A stretch of DNA of 64,000 nt, from assembly GCA_001692895.1 (NCBI GenBank), contig KV748284.1, positions 124,001 through 188,000 of the forward strand. The letters run 5' to 3'. The position numbers and the translations under genes were made by a program. This document shows positions 46,840 to 58,281 of the stretch, piece by piece. Below the pieces are notes generated by a model. The model saw only the letters and a program-made list of their open reading frames with translations, was not told the origin of the DNA and did no database searches. The stretch comes from Cenococcum geophilum 1.58. Taxonomy: Eukaryota > Ascomycota > Dothideomycetes > Gloniales > Gloniaceae. Position 1 is the stretch's first letter. Every line of letters begins with the position of its first letter.

Positions 46840-47990
46840 TACGTTAAGTTTAATAATATAACGCTTACCTATAAGGATTCTTACTACTAAATTAATACAC
46901 CTAAAGCTAAAAGGAAGAAGTTATAAGAGGATAAGGAGCTCTAGTTTTATACTTTATTAAAGCCTCTACCTAATAAACCTAACTAGGGTAGTTCTAATTA
47001 AGAGATCTTCTACTATAAGCAGTGCTTAAAGGATAATACTAGTGCTACTACTTTTTAGTGTTACCTAAAAACTAAGTATAAAATCCTCTATATAATAAAG
47101 AAGGTTAAAACTAATATTAATACTAAAGCTATATTAGCTGCCTTATTTATAAAATAATAGGAATAAGATAATACTAGAAAGGATCAAAAGGTAATAAAAA
47201 TCCTTAAAAAAGCCGTAAGTGAGAAAACTTCTTAGATTTTCTCTACTACATTATTATTACTTATAACCTTCCTTATTTAATTATTAAATAGTCTAAGTTC
47301 CGGGCCTTTCTATATATTTATAATTATATACTAGTTAGTAAAGACGGCTTACTTATAAAGTTGCGATATTTTATACCTATACTACTTAGTAAACCGTTTA
47401 TAGTTTATAAAGATCTTATTAGGAAGAAGCTCTCTACAGCTCTCTTAAAGCTTTACTTTATAATTAATTATTAAATAGCGCTAAATAAGATAGCTTTTTA
47501 AGCAGTAATAGTTTACTTTATTAACAAAGCTAGGCAACTCTTAAAGGTAATACTTGCTCTATAAGAGCATAAGGAAAGCTATAGTAGTAAGTAATAGGCA
47601 TAGGAGCTTATTAAGGTACTTAAGGAGTATAAAATTAACGTAAAGCAAATTGGCTATATTACTAGTAGATTTCTATTCTCTGCCTCTACTATTATTAAAC
47701 TTTTTACAAACTATACTAAATATAGGTAATAACTATAGCAGTAATAATAATCTCTATTAAATTATATAAAAGCACTTCCCTTTCTAGATTACCGTTTATT
47801 ACAAAATTCGCCATATTAGCTATATTATTAATCTTATAGTATAAGACTTCTGTTTTACTAAAGATAAAGAGGCTATAGAGTAGGGTAGGGCGTAATCTAA
47901 TTAATAACGATTAATACGATACGCGAGATTATATTATATACTAGCGTCTATATATTGCTTAGTAGTATCTATCTTAGCAACGCACAATGC

Positions 47991-48225
47991 TGAGACCTTC
48001 TATAATATTCGCGAATATTAAACGCAGTTACTATATGGCTAATTCGCCTTTAATATCGCTAAACTTATTATTATTTATTATTTATTATATATTTATTCGT
48101 TTAAGAATTATTTTATAACCCTATTACTGCTTATAACTAACTAGGATATTTATACGCGTATATAATTCTAACGAGCAAACCTACCTAGACGACCTACCTT
48201 AACTACACCATTATCTACAACCTCT
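47991..48225. other. AT-rich tail between the hAT relic and Copia J
   Basis: This contains TTCGCGAATATTAAACGCAG (also present near 62970) and simple TTATTATTTA sequence. It is probably the 3' part of the hAT element. No gene is supported. Confidence 0.4.
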
Positions 48226-48471
48226 GTAACCGACTACCAGCACACCGCCAGAGCACCACACTGACTCGACTGCATATCAAACTGTCACCATTTCAGTCAC
48301 CTACCTCTTGACTCGCTCACCGACCTCGTCTCTGACTCGGTCACTGACTCGGTCACTGACTCGGTCAATTACTCCTTATTATCTGCACCTTCTCATGTAT
48401 ATATATCACTTGATTTCCATAGATTTAGAATTAAGTCGTTTATTTAATTCTTCCACACTGCAAAGCTTATA
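48226..48471 (+). repeat. 5' LTR of J
   Basis: This begins TGTAACCGACTACCAGCACA and contains about three tandem ACTCGGTCACTG units (about 48334-48366). It pairs with 53526-53760. Confidence 0.85.
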
Positions 48472-51400
48472 GTTATAAGCCCGGATTACACTACCTACTA
48501 ACCAATTAATTAAATCGTACTACCTATTACACCATCTGTTAAAGCAATTAATCTACTACCTTATTTAAGAAGTTACTACTTCTACTACCTTTACAGTGTC
48601 TTAAGCTTCTTCACCTATTAAACGAATGGACAATTAACCTTGACCGATGACCGTACCCGACCAATAAACGAACCGTCTAATTAAATCAAAAGTTCGGAAC
48701 GTTAAAATAAGGTTTTCGCTAAGCCGCTAATTAGACCCTACCTAACCTATTAAAATCCTAAAAATAATAACTATAAATAAATTAAAGGTTAACCTTATCC
48801 TTAACTAGCCTTCTAATTAGATATAGTGGTTTTTTATTATTTAAGACATAGCCAAAACGAATAAGGTATGGCAATATATTAACCCATTAAAGAAGGAAAA
48901 GAATCTTCCTATACTAGAACTACTAAGTCGACCTACACTAAGAGATGTACTACTAACGGCTATATTAATAGCGAAGCTAGAACCAAACTAACTTATTACC
49001 TATAACTAGCTCTATTCCAAATATAAGGACAATCTCTAAATATACTAAAAATAAGAATAGGCTGTTAATGATATTAGCAACTATATTGTGCGAACAATAT
49101 TAGTAGCCTACCTCCCTCTTATTAATAGCCTAGATACAGTATACAGACGGCTATAAGCACTTAAGAAAGCTCTAGCTCCTACTATATTAGGTTAAAAGCA
49201 CAATATCCTTAATTAATATACGGCTTTAAAAGCCTATAATAAAAAGCGGAGCATTAATAAATAGCTAAACAGCTAGCGGAACGTCTATAAGCTTACAGAA
49301 TAATTAGAGCTACTAGACGTATAAGGCTTTAGGCCACACTACGATTTTATTTAAGCAATTAAGCCTATCTCTTCTAGCTTTATAGGAGCTCTAGAAGTAG
49401 ATTTTATTTATAAGAAATACAAGGACGAAGAAGCCCTATCTATTATTAACCTAATTAAAGAATTTAAGGAGCACTACCGCATGTAGTAAGTAGCATCGTT
49501 ATCTACCACTACTAATAGCTCTGCCTTTATAACCTTATAAGGCAATTCCAATTCTAATTTAGATTCTAACCCCAATTTAAATCCTAATTCAAAATGGTAT
49601 AAGAAATGCATCTACGGTCGCAAACATTAATATAGTAACTGCTACTACATCGCCAAGTAGAAGCGCCCTTAAGGGTAGAAACCAAGGCCAGACGTCCTTA
49701 AGAAAATAGAAAAAATAATGTCTTCTATACCCTAGGTTAGATACATAGTTAACTATATTTAAAAAAAAGAACAGGAAATAAAGAGCATAGAATCTATAAT
49801 TAATTTTAATTCTAAAACCCCACCGTCTAAGACCCCAACTAGCTATGCTGCTATATTTAGTACTAGTTAATTTCTATTTAAACTCTAGAACACCTAGATA
49901 CTTAACCATAGTGTAGATACCTACGTCTATAATAACTAAGAAGACTTTACCTTCTCCTACCTAGCTATAGAAGACGACTACCTAATTACTAGCGGAAATT
50001 TTGAAAAAATATAAGTCTACGGAATAGTAACTATTACTGTTAATATACCTACTAGGAAGTCAAAAATGAAGCTATCCTATATAGCACTAGTACCTACTAT
50101 ATTTATAAATATTATAGCTCTATTAAGAGCTACTAATAATGATATCTATTTCGACTTAGAACAAAACATACTATACTATCTAGTAACTGATAAAATAGTC
50201 TACTATGTAAAACGACTAGGGGGCCACTGGGCACTGATGCATAGAGAGCCTATAAATACCCTAGATTTAACTTAATTAACATTCATAACATCTAAGAGAT
50301 TCCAGCCTAGCTATATAGCCCGTAAACCAGTTAAAGCTACAGCTATTAAATAGCATAAAATACTTGGCTATGCAGGACCTGACGCTATTAAGCAGCTTCC
50401 TAAGCACGTTAATAGTATAGAGCTAACCAAATTAACTACTAAACAAGCACCGCTTAAAATCGAATGCGAAACTTGCTTATTAGCAAAGTATATATAGCAG
50501 ATCTCTTAAAGACGAGAATACGAATTTCCAGCCACTCGACTATTTAAGCGGGTAGCATTTAATATTATTACCCTCGGAGAACTAGGGTACAGTAGCGATA
50601 GATATATAATGCACTTCTATTACACGTATTCTAAATTTAATTTTATATATACCTCTAAGAATAAGGACAAAGCTACTATTCTACCTACTATTTGCAAGAC
50701 TTACTAGCTGATTAGAATACAATTCCACTAAAACGTCGTCTTCTTCTAGAGCGATAATAAACGAGCTTTTAGACAGATAGGAAACACCCTACAAACATAG
50801 TGCGCAGATAAAGGCATTACTTTTAAATACCGAGCCCCGAATACAGAAGAACAAAATTGTAGAGCTAAATAATCTAGACAAACCCTTATGGAACGATCTA
50901 GGGCTATACAGTTAGAAGCTTCCTTACCCCTATCTTTAGGACTAGAGGCGTTCCTTACCACTAGATATACCCTTAATTAAATACCAAATAAACAGCTAGG
51001 GTAGAGAACTCCCTATAAGGTTGCCTATAATAAGCTCCCTTTACTTACCTATATATATATATACGGCTGCAAAACCTATATACTGGATAAATAAATTAAA
51101 AGGGGAGACAAACTAGCTCCTCGTGCATTAATTAAACACCTAGTCGGCTACGATTTAACTAATATCTATTAAATCTAAATTCCGAGTCTCCGTAAGGTTA
51201 TTTAAACTAAAGACGTTATATTTAACGAGACCTTATTCTATAACCCTAAGGGTTAAGACATTAACTACCTGCTAAGAAAAGCATTAGAAGATACCCTACA
51301 GACGATTAGTCTACTAGAACCTCTCTATAAGGATAAGTCTAAGGATAAATCTATCCTATATAGACCTACCTCAAATGCAGATTAAACGACTACACCTGAA

Positions 51401-53525
51401 TCGAATAATTCGGCAGAGCCTCCTATAAAGGATATTAAGCAGTTACTAACTCCTAGTAGAATAGTATCTCCAGATCTGCTAAAAACAAACACTACACTAG
51501 GAGGACTTTAAGACGATATCCTAGATATAATTAAAATAACCCCTTCCTAGCTAAGTTTGCTAGAACCATTTAATACAGCTCCATAAGCTAATAAAGTTTT
51601 GGCCGAACCTTCTACCGACCTTATCCTACTAGAAGGATTAAAACGAATTTAATATTAAGCGTATATAGCAGCACTAACCAATCTATCTACCCTATTTAGT
51701 TACTATGCTGGCTTTACTATAGGACTAGTAAAGGATATTGACCGAACTAGATCCTTATCCTTATCTTTATATTAGGATAATCTTCCTCCTAAACTAAAGA
51801 ACCTTAAGGATCTAAGAAATTATCTATTAACTACTGGCTTCTAAAAGGCTATAGAAAAAGAATATAATGACCTAAAACGCTAAGGGATATTTAAAATCGT
51901 ACTAAAGGAAGAGGCAAGCAACGAGCAGATCCTACTACTAAAATAGGTCTTTAAATATAAGCTCGACAGCGACGGTTATCTTTAAAAGTTAAAAGCCTAA
52001 CTATGTGTCCGCGGAGACCTATAGATTACCAAAGAAGAGACCTATATAGCAACCCTAGCTACTCGAATATTCCGTGCCCTTATGGCTATAGCAGCCGCAT
52101 TTAATTTAGAAATTTAACAGTATAACGCCGTAAACGCGTTTATAAACGCCAAGCTTAGTAAACTAGTATACTGCTACTGCCCAGAAGGTTTTAATTAAAA
52201 AGGATATATCCTAGAGCTACTTATAGCGCTATATAGATTAAAAATTTTACCACTACTTTAGTATAAAGAGCTTACTAGTACCCTAGCCAAATTTAGATTA
52301 AAACTAGTACTAGGTACTAACTGCCTATTTACCAATAAACGACTTATTGTCTTCTTCTATATAGACAATATCGCCGTTCTATTTGCTAAAAAGGATCTTT
52401 AAAGACTTAAAGAATTTAAAGCTAAATTACTACACCGATACAAGATCCGTACACTAGGAGACCTATAGTAGTTCCTAGAAATTCAAATTAAACGAGATTG
52501 ACGAAGTTAAAAGCTCTGGTTTTACCAAAATTCCTATATCGAAAAGATAGCCAATCGATTCAATATTTAACCAAGTAGATTTCCTAAGTTACTACTTCCT
52601 ACCAAAAAACTAACCCCGTCCGACCAGTAGACAAACCCTTAAAGGACACTAGCCTATTAGCAGCGGGTTAGTTCTCTTACACACCTTACTATATTTATAA
52701 AACCTAATACTACTAAGACGCATTCTAAGCTAGCTGAATTTCTTACTAATCCAAATTAAAAGCACCTTGATATAGTAGACCAAGCTATTACCTACTGCCT
52801 TAGAACAAAATCTACAGCTATTAAATACTCTAGCGAGGTATTTAGAGCATACGTCTACTACAGAAACCCTAAGGGAGAAGACGTCACCTTTTACGGAGTA
52901 TTTAACTCAGTATTTATGGACTATAAAGAGACTAGACGGAGCTCTTAAGGATACCTATTTATGCTATTTGGAGGACTAATTAATTAGAAGGTAATCCTAC
53001 AGTAATTAGTAACTTGTTCGACTACCAAAGCAGAACTTCTCTCCCTATCTACTGCTGCTGTTAAGATTATCTGATAGCAACGATTCTTTAAGGCAATTGG
53101 CTTTAATTTAGAACGCGAATTTACCCTATTATGCGACAATATGTAGACCATACGCCTACTAAGACAGGATACACCAAAACTTAATACTAAACTTCGATAT
53201 ATCAACGTCTATTAGCACTAGCTTAGATAGGAGGTCTAAAACAAAAAAATTGACGTCTAATGGGTCCCTATAGATAAGATGCCTGCCAATAGCCTTACTA
53301 AGATCCTATCTTATTAGAAGTACGAAGCTTAGATAAAGCAATTAAATTTAGTGGATATTTAACATTAGATCAATTGACTCTATACACAATATTCGCAATA
53401 TCCGTTACGGTTACTCTATCCTTTTACTACTCCCAAATTGTATCCAAATTTCCTATTTTAGTATGGTCTTTACCTTTATTTTTGTTTTCTACAGCTTTAA
53501 CTATACCGTTAAATCTAGGGGTGTG

Positions 53526-53760
53526 TGTAACCGACTACTAGCACACCGTCAGAGCACTACACTAACTCGACTGCATATTAAACTGTCACTATTTTAGTCA
53601 CTTACCTCTTAACTCGCTCACCGACCTCGTCTCTGACTCGGTCACTGACTTAGTTAATTACCCCTTATTGTCTGCACCTTCTTATATATATATATCACTT
53701 GATTTCCATAGATTTAGAATTAAGTCGTTTATTTAATTCTTCCACATTGCAAAGCTTACA
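53526..53760 (+). repeat. 3' LTR of J
   Basis: This is the direct-repeat partner of 48226-48471 with fewer ACTCGGTCACTG units, followed by ACCTC. Confidence 0.85.
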
Positions 53761-53787
53761 ACCTCTATACCCTCCTCTATTAGTTCT

Positions 53788-55520
53788 ATAATGCCATCTA
53801 AAGCTAATATATATACCGCTACCGTAAAAGAGTATAAAATTATTAGGGAGTAAAGGGAACAAGCCTAAGATAAAAGGGAGATTTAGAAGTATAAGGAAGA
53901 GCGTAAAGCCGGCCTAGTAGAGGAGGCTCGCTAGTATAAATACCAGCCGGCCTAAATGGCTTAATTATAGTTAGGCTTAGCCACTTTAGCTTTATAAGCT
54001 ACCGTAACAGCTACTTTAGCTAATATCCTTAATAAGCCTCTCCCTCTTAGCGTAAAGTTGCTTAAATTCTACCTTTCTAGCGTTATAAAAAGGGATTACC
54101 TAAATGTTTTTAAGGGTACCTTTAATCTAGTAAACCTCGCCCACCTTTCAGTCTATACTGCTTAAATTAAAATCGCTAATAAGATATAGATTAAGAATAG
54201 TACTCTAGTTATAAAGAAGGCAAAGGTAAATAGAAAGCTATTTATAAATAAAGATGTCTAGTACTATAAACCTGTTATGCCCAAGCCCAATCCACTCGGC
54301 CATATAAACTAAAAAGATAGCAGTAGTGTCTCGCGACTGGACGGGCTGCCGGTTGGAATGCCTTATAAGCTCTACAGCCTATACCGCTGTATAGGTAGTA
54401 TAAGGTCGTATTAAAACCTAACGGACTACTTATAACCGCCTATAAACTTTAAAGATAATATTAACGCGCTATCTAACCTCTACGCGCTCCTTCTTTAGTA
54501 CGGCCTTACGCTAGCAAACTATAAAAACTATTCCTTAGTAGTTAATAGCTAGGAGTTATACTGCGTACTTAAAGAAGTCTCCCCCTACCTACTAGTAACT
54601 AAGCCGCGTAAACTAAGCAAATAGATTACCTGCCGTATATTTAGTACCTCCTACCTATAAATAGGTAGGCTTAAGGCTAAAACCTTATAAGCCTATATCT
54701 CTGTAATTCGCTCACGCTATATAGATTACGGTATTTTAATTATGGTATTTAAAGATTCTATAATATACCAATTACTTACTAGAGCAGCTACTATCTCTCC
54801 CTTAGTAAAAAAGAACAAGTAACCTATTACTAGGGATATTTTAGCCTAGGTAGTAATATACGGCTTATTACTACCGGATATTAACACTAATGCTATATTT
54901 ACCCTTGCATTTACTAGATTTATATAGATAGGCAAGATTATATATACTATAGCGAAGCTTAAAAACCGAATAACCTTCCTTATAAAAAAGGCTACCTAAT
55001 ATAATATTACCTTTACGCCTAGTGGGATAATATTCCGCCTTAAATAGAGTAAAGCTAATAAGTAATACTAGGGCGATAATATTACTATCGCGGTAGTAGG
55101 CCTATTATACCTAGTTATTACTATAATAAAGCTGTTTAATAAGGACCCTTAACCCCTTAACTCTCCCTTATTTAGTCTTAATAGTAAACCCTTTACCTCT
55201 TTAGGGGTTTATAAGATCCTTTCCTCCTATTTAGTAGCTACTAGGATTAACCTAAGTAGCTACTTAAACTACTCCTTCCACTAGGGCGCTGCCTAGTTCG
55301 CTAAAGATTTAGGGTATTTATATTAGTAAATTTAGTAGCTAGGTTAGTAGTTATTAGAAGCCTTTCGCCTATATATTAAAACTAAAACTACTAACCTCCG
55401 TCGCCTTAACTCTTACTTTTAGTATAAGAATTACTAGGTAGTAGGTTACGATATTAAAAGGGCCGCTAAGGCGTTAGTAGTAAGTAAGCTAATAGTAATT
55501 TTCTATACCGGGTATAGAAA
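53788..55520 (+). pseudogene. Relic of a tyrosine-recombinase transposon (Crypton-like)
   Basis: The clearest part is a tyrosine-recombinase catalytic domain at about 54880-55420. Box I lies in a FTLAFTRF...IGKI context (about 54897-54945), followed by beta strands and a PLFSLNSKPFTS-like segment (about 55163-55205). Box II has NYSFH, then GAA and FAKDLGYLY (about 55266-55325), then a LG.W-type and EAFRLYIK block (about 55340-55385). This order matches the fungal DNA breaking-rejoining (phage-integrase-fold) enzymes found in Crypton-like elements. The upstream 1 kb (from an ATG at 53788) has a charged helical N-terminus but no domain I recognise; it may be the same gene or another. Many RIP-type stops. 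Ends and target duplication are not identified. A DIRS-type origin is less likely because no reverse transcriptase lies nearby. Confidence 0.5.
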
Positions 55521-55692
55521 ATCCTAATTAGTTGGCTTATAATTTAGGGTCTGCAAAATATAGCAGAATGCGGTAATGTCTTATTGGGTATAGGAGCTTC
55601 GCTTAGGAATATTTAGCTGCTTTAGGGCAAATCCTTAACAGATTTAAATGCTAGGTACTAGCAAAACTGTTAAAAACTAGCCCTAAAGCAAC
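55521..55692. repeat. Left part of repeat H (interrupted by C2)
   Basis: The segment from about 55600 (GCTTTAGGGCAAATCCTTA) to the C2 insertion continues at 62843 and matches 63170-63320 across the join, so this was one repeat unit before C2 landed. The unit is unclassified; it contains inverted AGCAAAAC...TTTTAGC-like pieces and no ORF. Confidence 0.6.
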
Positions 55693-55919
55693 TGTATAAT
55701 TACAGCACGTGGTATACTAAACGCGTAGTTACGCGTTTAGTGCACTAAGCACTTATTTATAAAGTGCTGACTAATTAGAGGGGAGGCGCGTCAGTATATA
55801 GACTACGTAGTCTACCTTAATAGAATTGACAGTTACTACTATCTAAAAGAGCATACAATACTATATGTATTTCGTGCCCCTAGATATAACTTACCTATAT
55901 TATTAAGTTAATACAAACA
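55693..55919 (+). repeat. 5' LTR of C2
   Basis: This is homologous to the C1 LTR but is a distinct subfamily. The hairpin stem reads CTAAACGCGT/ACGCGTTTAG, and a second small stem AGCACTT/AAGTGCT follows. Confidence 0.85.
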
Positions 55920-57130
55920 CTAATTAGTAAGCGCGCATAGATCAGCAATTACTTAATACCTCCCCTAAGTAATATACGATAGCGACCACCCGTTTATATC
56001 TTAGTACGACCTGCTAAAAGGTCGGAAGTTAGGGATTACAGACTATTACCAACTCTATATACTTATTTAAGTCTTAATACGGTTTACTAGAAGTTTATAA
56101 ACGTAAATACAGACCTTTATAGAACCTTTTACCCTCCTACAAACTATTATAGACCTGTTAATCGCCTTTATAGACCATTATAAGACCTCTTAAACTATTA
56201 CGAACCCGTTAATTGATTTTACGGACCGTTATAAGACCTCCTCCACCTGCTATAAGCTACTACTACCCGTTATAGCTTATATAGATATACTACGCTATAT
56301 AATATAGCAGATATAAGTAAGCAAATTAACAAAGGTTAAAAGAAGTGGAGTTAGGGAGTTAACCTTACGTCTATAAACGGCGTTAATAACTATATTTATT
56401 TTAAAATCCTTAAATATAGATATTTTAAGCTTCTAAATAACGATCTATAGGAATAATATAAGGAAGACTTTGCGGACTTTACGAAAGCTATCTTTAAGGC
56501 TTATAACCTTATAGCTACCTACAACCTATAAACCCTCTTATATTACTAAGGTATATAGGTTAAAAAGGACAAATAAGTTACTATTATACGGTCTCTATAT
56601 AATATATTGTATAAAAAGGACTAAATAAAATAAACTAAAGAGTAAATTCTAGATTATATTAAAACTAGTGGACTTTTTACCTCTTTTAAACTTAATAGGA
56701 TTTTTGGTCTTATAGATAATCTATTTAACTAAATTTATTCTATAGACTAAAGAGATCTTAGAATTAATCTTATGGGCTAAAGTATATCTAGTACTTAAGT
56801 TACAGACTATAATACCCTTGTAAACTAAAATACGGACTAAAACCATTTTATTACTTAAGTTATAGATCTGTAAACTACCTAAGTAAAGACTTATAGTAAG
56901 GAGCTAGCTAACCTAGCTAAGCTCTATACCAACAAATCTAAGTATAGTAGTAAAAATAATAACTTTAACTTTAAACTAACTATCTTTACGGACCTCTATT
57001 AAAAGGCTAATATTCCTAAATAGGAGTTTAGCTAAGCCTACTTTACTATACTGCGCGGCCTAGCCCTTAACTACTATTACACTAACCTTAAGAGTAACCC
57101 CCTTAGTGTTCCCTTTAATAAGCTATATAG

Positions 57131-58281
57131 AAAGGAATACTAAAATCGAGATCCGATCCATACGGTCCTATAGGGGTTCCTTTCCGTCTTATCTTATCTG
57201 TATAGCTAAGCTAAGAGTAAGGATCTCGTCTGTTACTAATGCAGTAGCGTTACATTGTGGCTAGAGGGGGCCTTTAAATACTCAACCCTTAACGCCGTCA
57301 GAATAGCAGAGTTTTTATAGGCCTTAGCGCCAGACTAGTTAAAAAGACAACTCTAGAAAAGCAACTTTTATACCCTTATACGGTAAAGCCCGGGAACCTA
57401 ACAGCTACTATTAATATTCTATTTAGATTGTGTTAATAGACTACTAAAGTAAACATAGAGACGTATATACGGCTATATAGCGCCTACGTAGCAACGTGGT
57501 AGTAGTGTAAAGATTTTTTACTAAGGGGTAAGCCTTAGTAAAAAAGGTTAAATACTACTACTACGTCTCTAATGTACATATTTGGACATCAAATTAACAA
57601 GTATTATCCCTTTAGCGTACCCCCTCCCTCCTATAAATACTATATATACTATATAGCATCTATATACATACATAAATAATCCGCGCCCTAAGCGTAGCAG
57701 AGGCCCCCTATTTTAACATTATCCGGTAACCTAGGTATCTAGTTATAGGGATTAGGCCCCCTATTAAAGACTAAATTATCCTCTTATACCTTACAAATAG
57801 GTATAAGGGCCTAGGTTTAGGCCCTAGGGCAAAAGCAATACCAAGTTATATACACCCCGTTATAGAATCCCTTTAATAGAGAAGTAGATAAAAGACCTTA
57901 GTATATAGGCTTAGGCAAAACGTAAGTGTTATTTATTAGGAGATATTTATAGGAGACTTAGAAAAGGAGCTAGGGACAGGTATATAACTTAGATAAGCAA
58001 GATATAAATATAGCAAAGATGGTTTAAATAGCAGATAGGGCAAGATAGGCATTTAGATACTCCTGTGTAAAGGGAGTCTTAAAGCAGCAACCTAATAGTG
58101 TTTTTCCTCCCGTTAATATAGTATGGATATTATCTGGAATATTACCTCTTACGTCTCCCCTAGGGGTTTTTTATACACTTAAAAATGGGGTTTTTCTTAG
58201 TAAAGAGGTTTTTCCCATAGGAATTAGTCTGTGTGGACCTATTAGGGGGACCAGGTCAGACGGTAAATTGAATCTTATATA
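57131..58281. mobile_element. Unclassified element F, copy 2
   Basis: This is homologous end to end with 38341-39486 (same first and last bases; differences mostly transitions). It is flanked by TAATAAGCTATATA on both sides (about 57116-57129 and 58282-58295), and that sequence occurs once in C1 near 19435. It therefore inserted into C2 after C2 was in place. A target duplication of different sequence and near-equal length in the two copies supports a retroposition-like mechanism. Confidence 0.7.

Larger units (their letters stand above)
44896..47990 (+). pseudogene. hAT-superfamily transposase relic (interrupted by element I)
   Basis: A frame begins MSSLRRLPT at 44896, is interrupted at 45003-46839 by a Fot1-like element, and resumes with a BED-type zinc-finger relic (FYYKQCLKDNTSATTF, about 47010-47060). 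It then shows hAT catalytic-region features: LALQEHKESYSS near 47550-47585, corresponding to the family's ALREHKGSHSG-like block, then a KIRHISYIINLIVQDF stretch near 47800-47850, corresponding to the CLGHxxNL block. Stops and at least one frame change make it non-functional; the changes are RIP-type. The ends of the element are not identified; hAT elements make 8-bp duplications and I found none with confidence. A 100-bp piece of its 3' part recurs at about 62910-63010. Confidence 0.65.
48226..53760 (+). mobile_element. Copia-family LTR retrotransposon J (fossil)
   Basis: This is a Ty1/Copia-type element, unrelated in LTR sequence to family C, with LTRs at 48226-48471 and 53526-53760 and the duplication ACCTC (48221-48225 and 53761-53765). 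Domain relics in order are Gag (about 48860-49650, with a zinc-knuckle remnant near 49600), integrase (about 50380-51150), reverse transcriptase (about 51830-52560) and RNase H (about 52880-53330). It is broken by many stops. The LTRs contain a short ACTCGGTCACTG tandem whose copy number differs between the two, explaining their unequal length. RIP-type mutations are frequent but parts of the integrase remain readable. Confidence 0.85.

Noticed and set aside
50066-53205. Short ORFs inside Copia J
   Set aside because: They are surviving fragments or antisense shadows of the fossil element and not independent genes.
53788-55520. A Starship captain (DUF3435 recombinase)
   Set aside because: The order and wording of the blocks fit the Crypton-like DNA breaking-rejoining group better, and there is no large cargo or captain-like position at an element's 5' edge.
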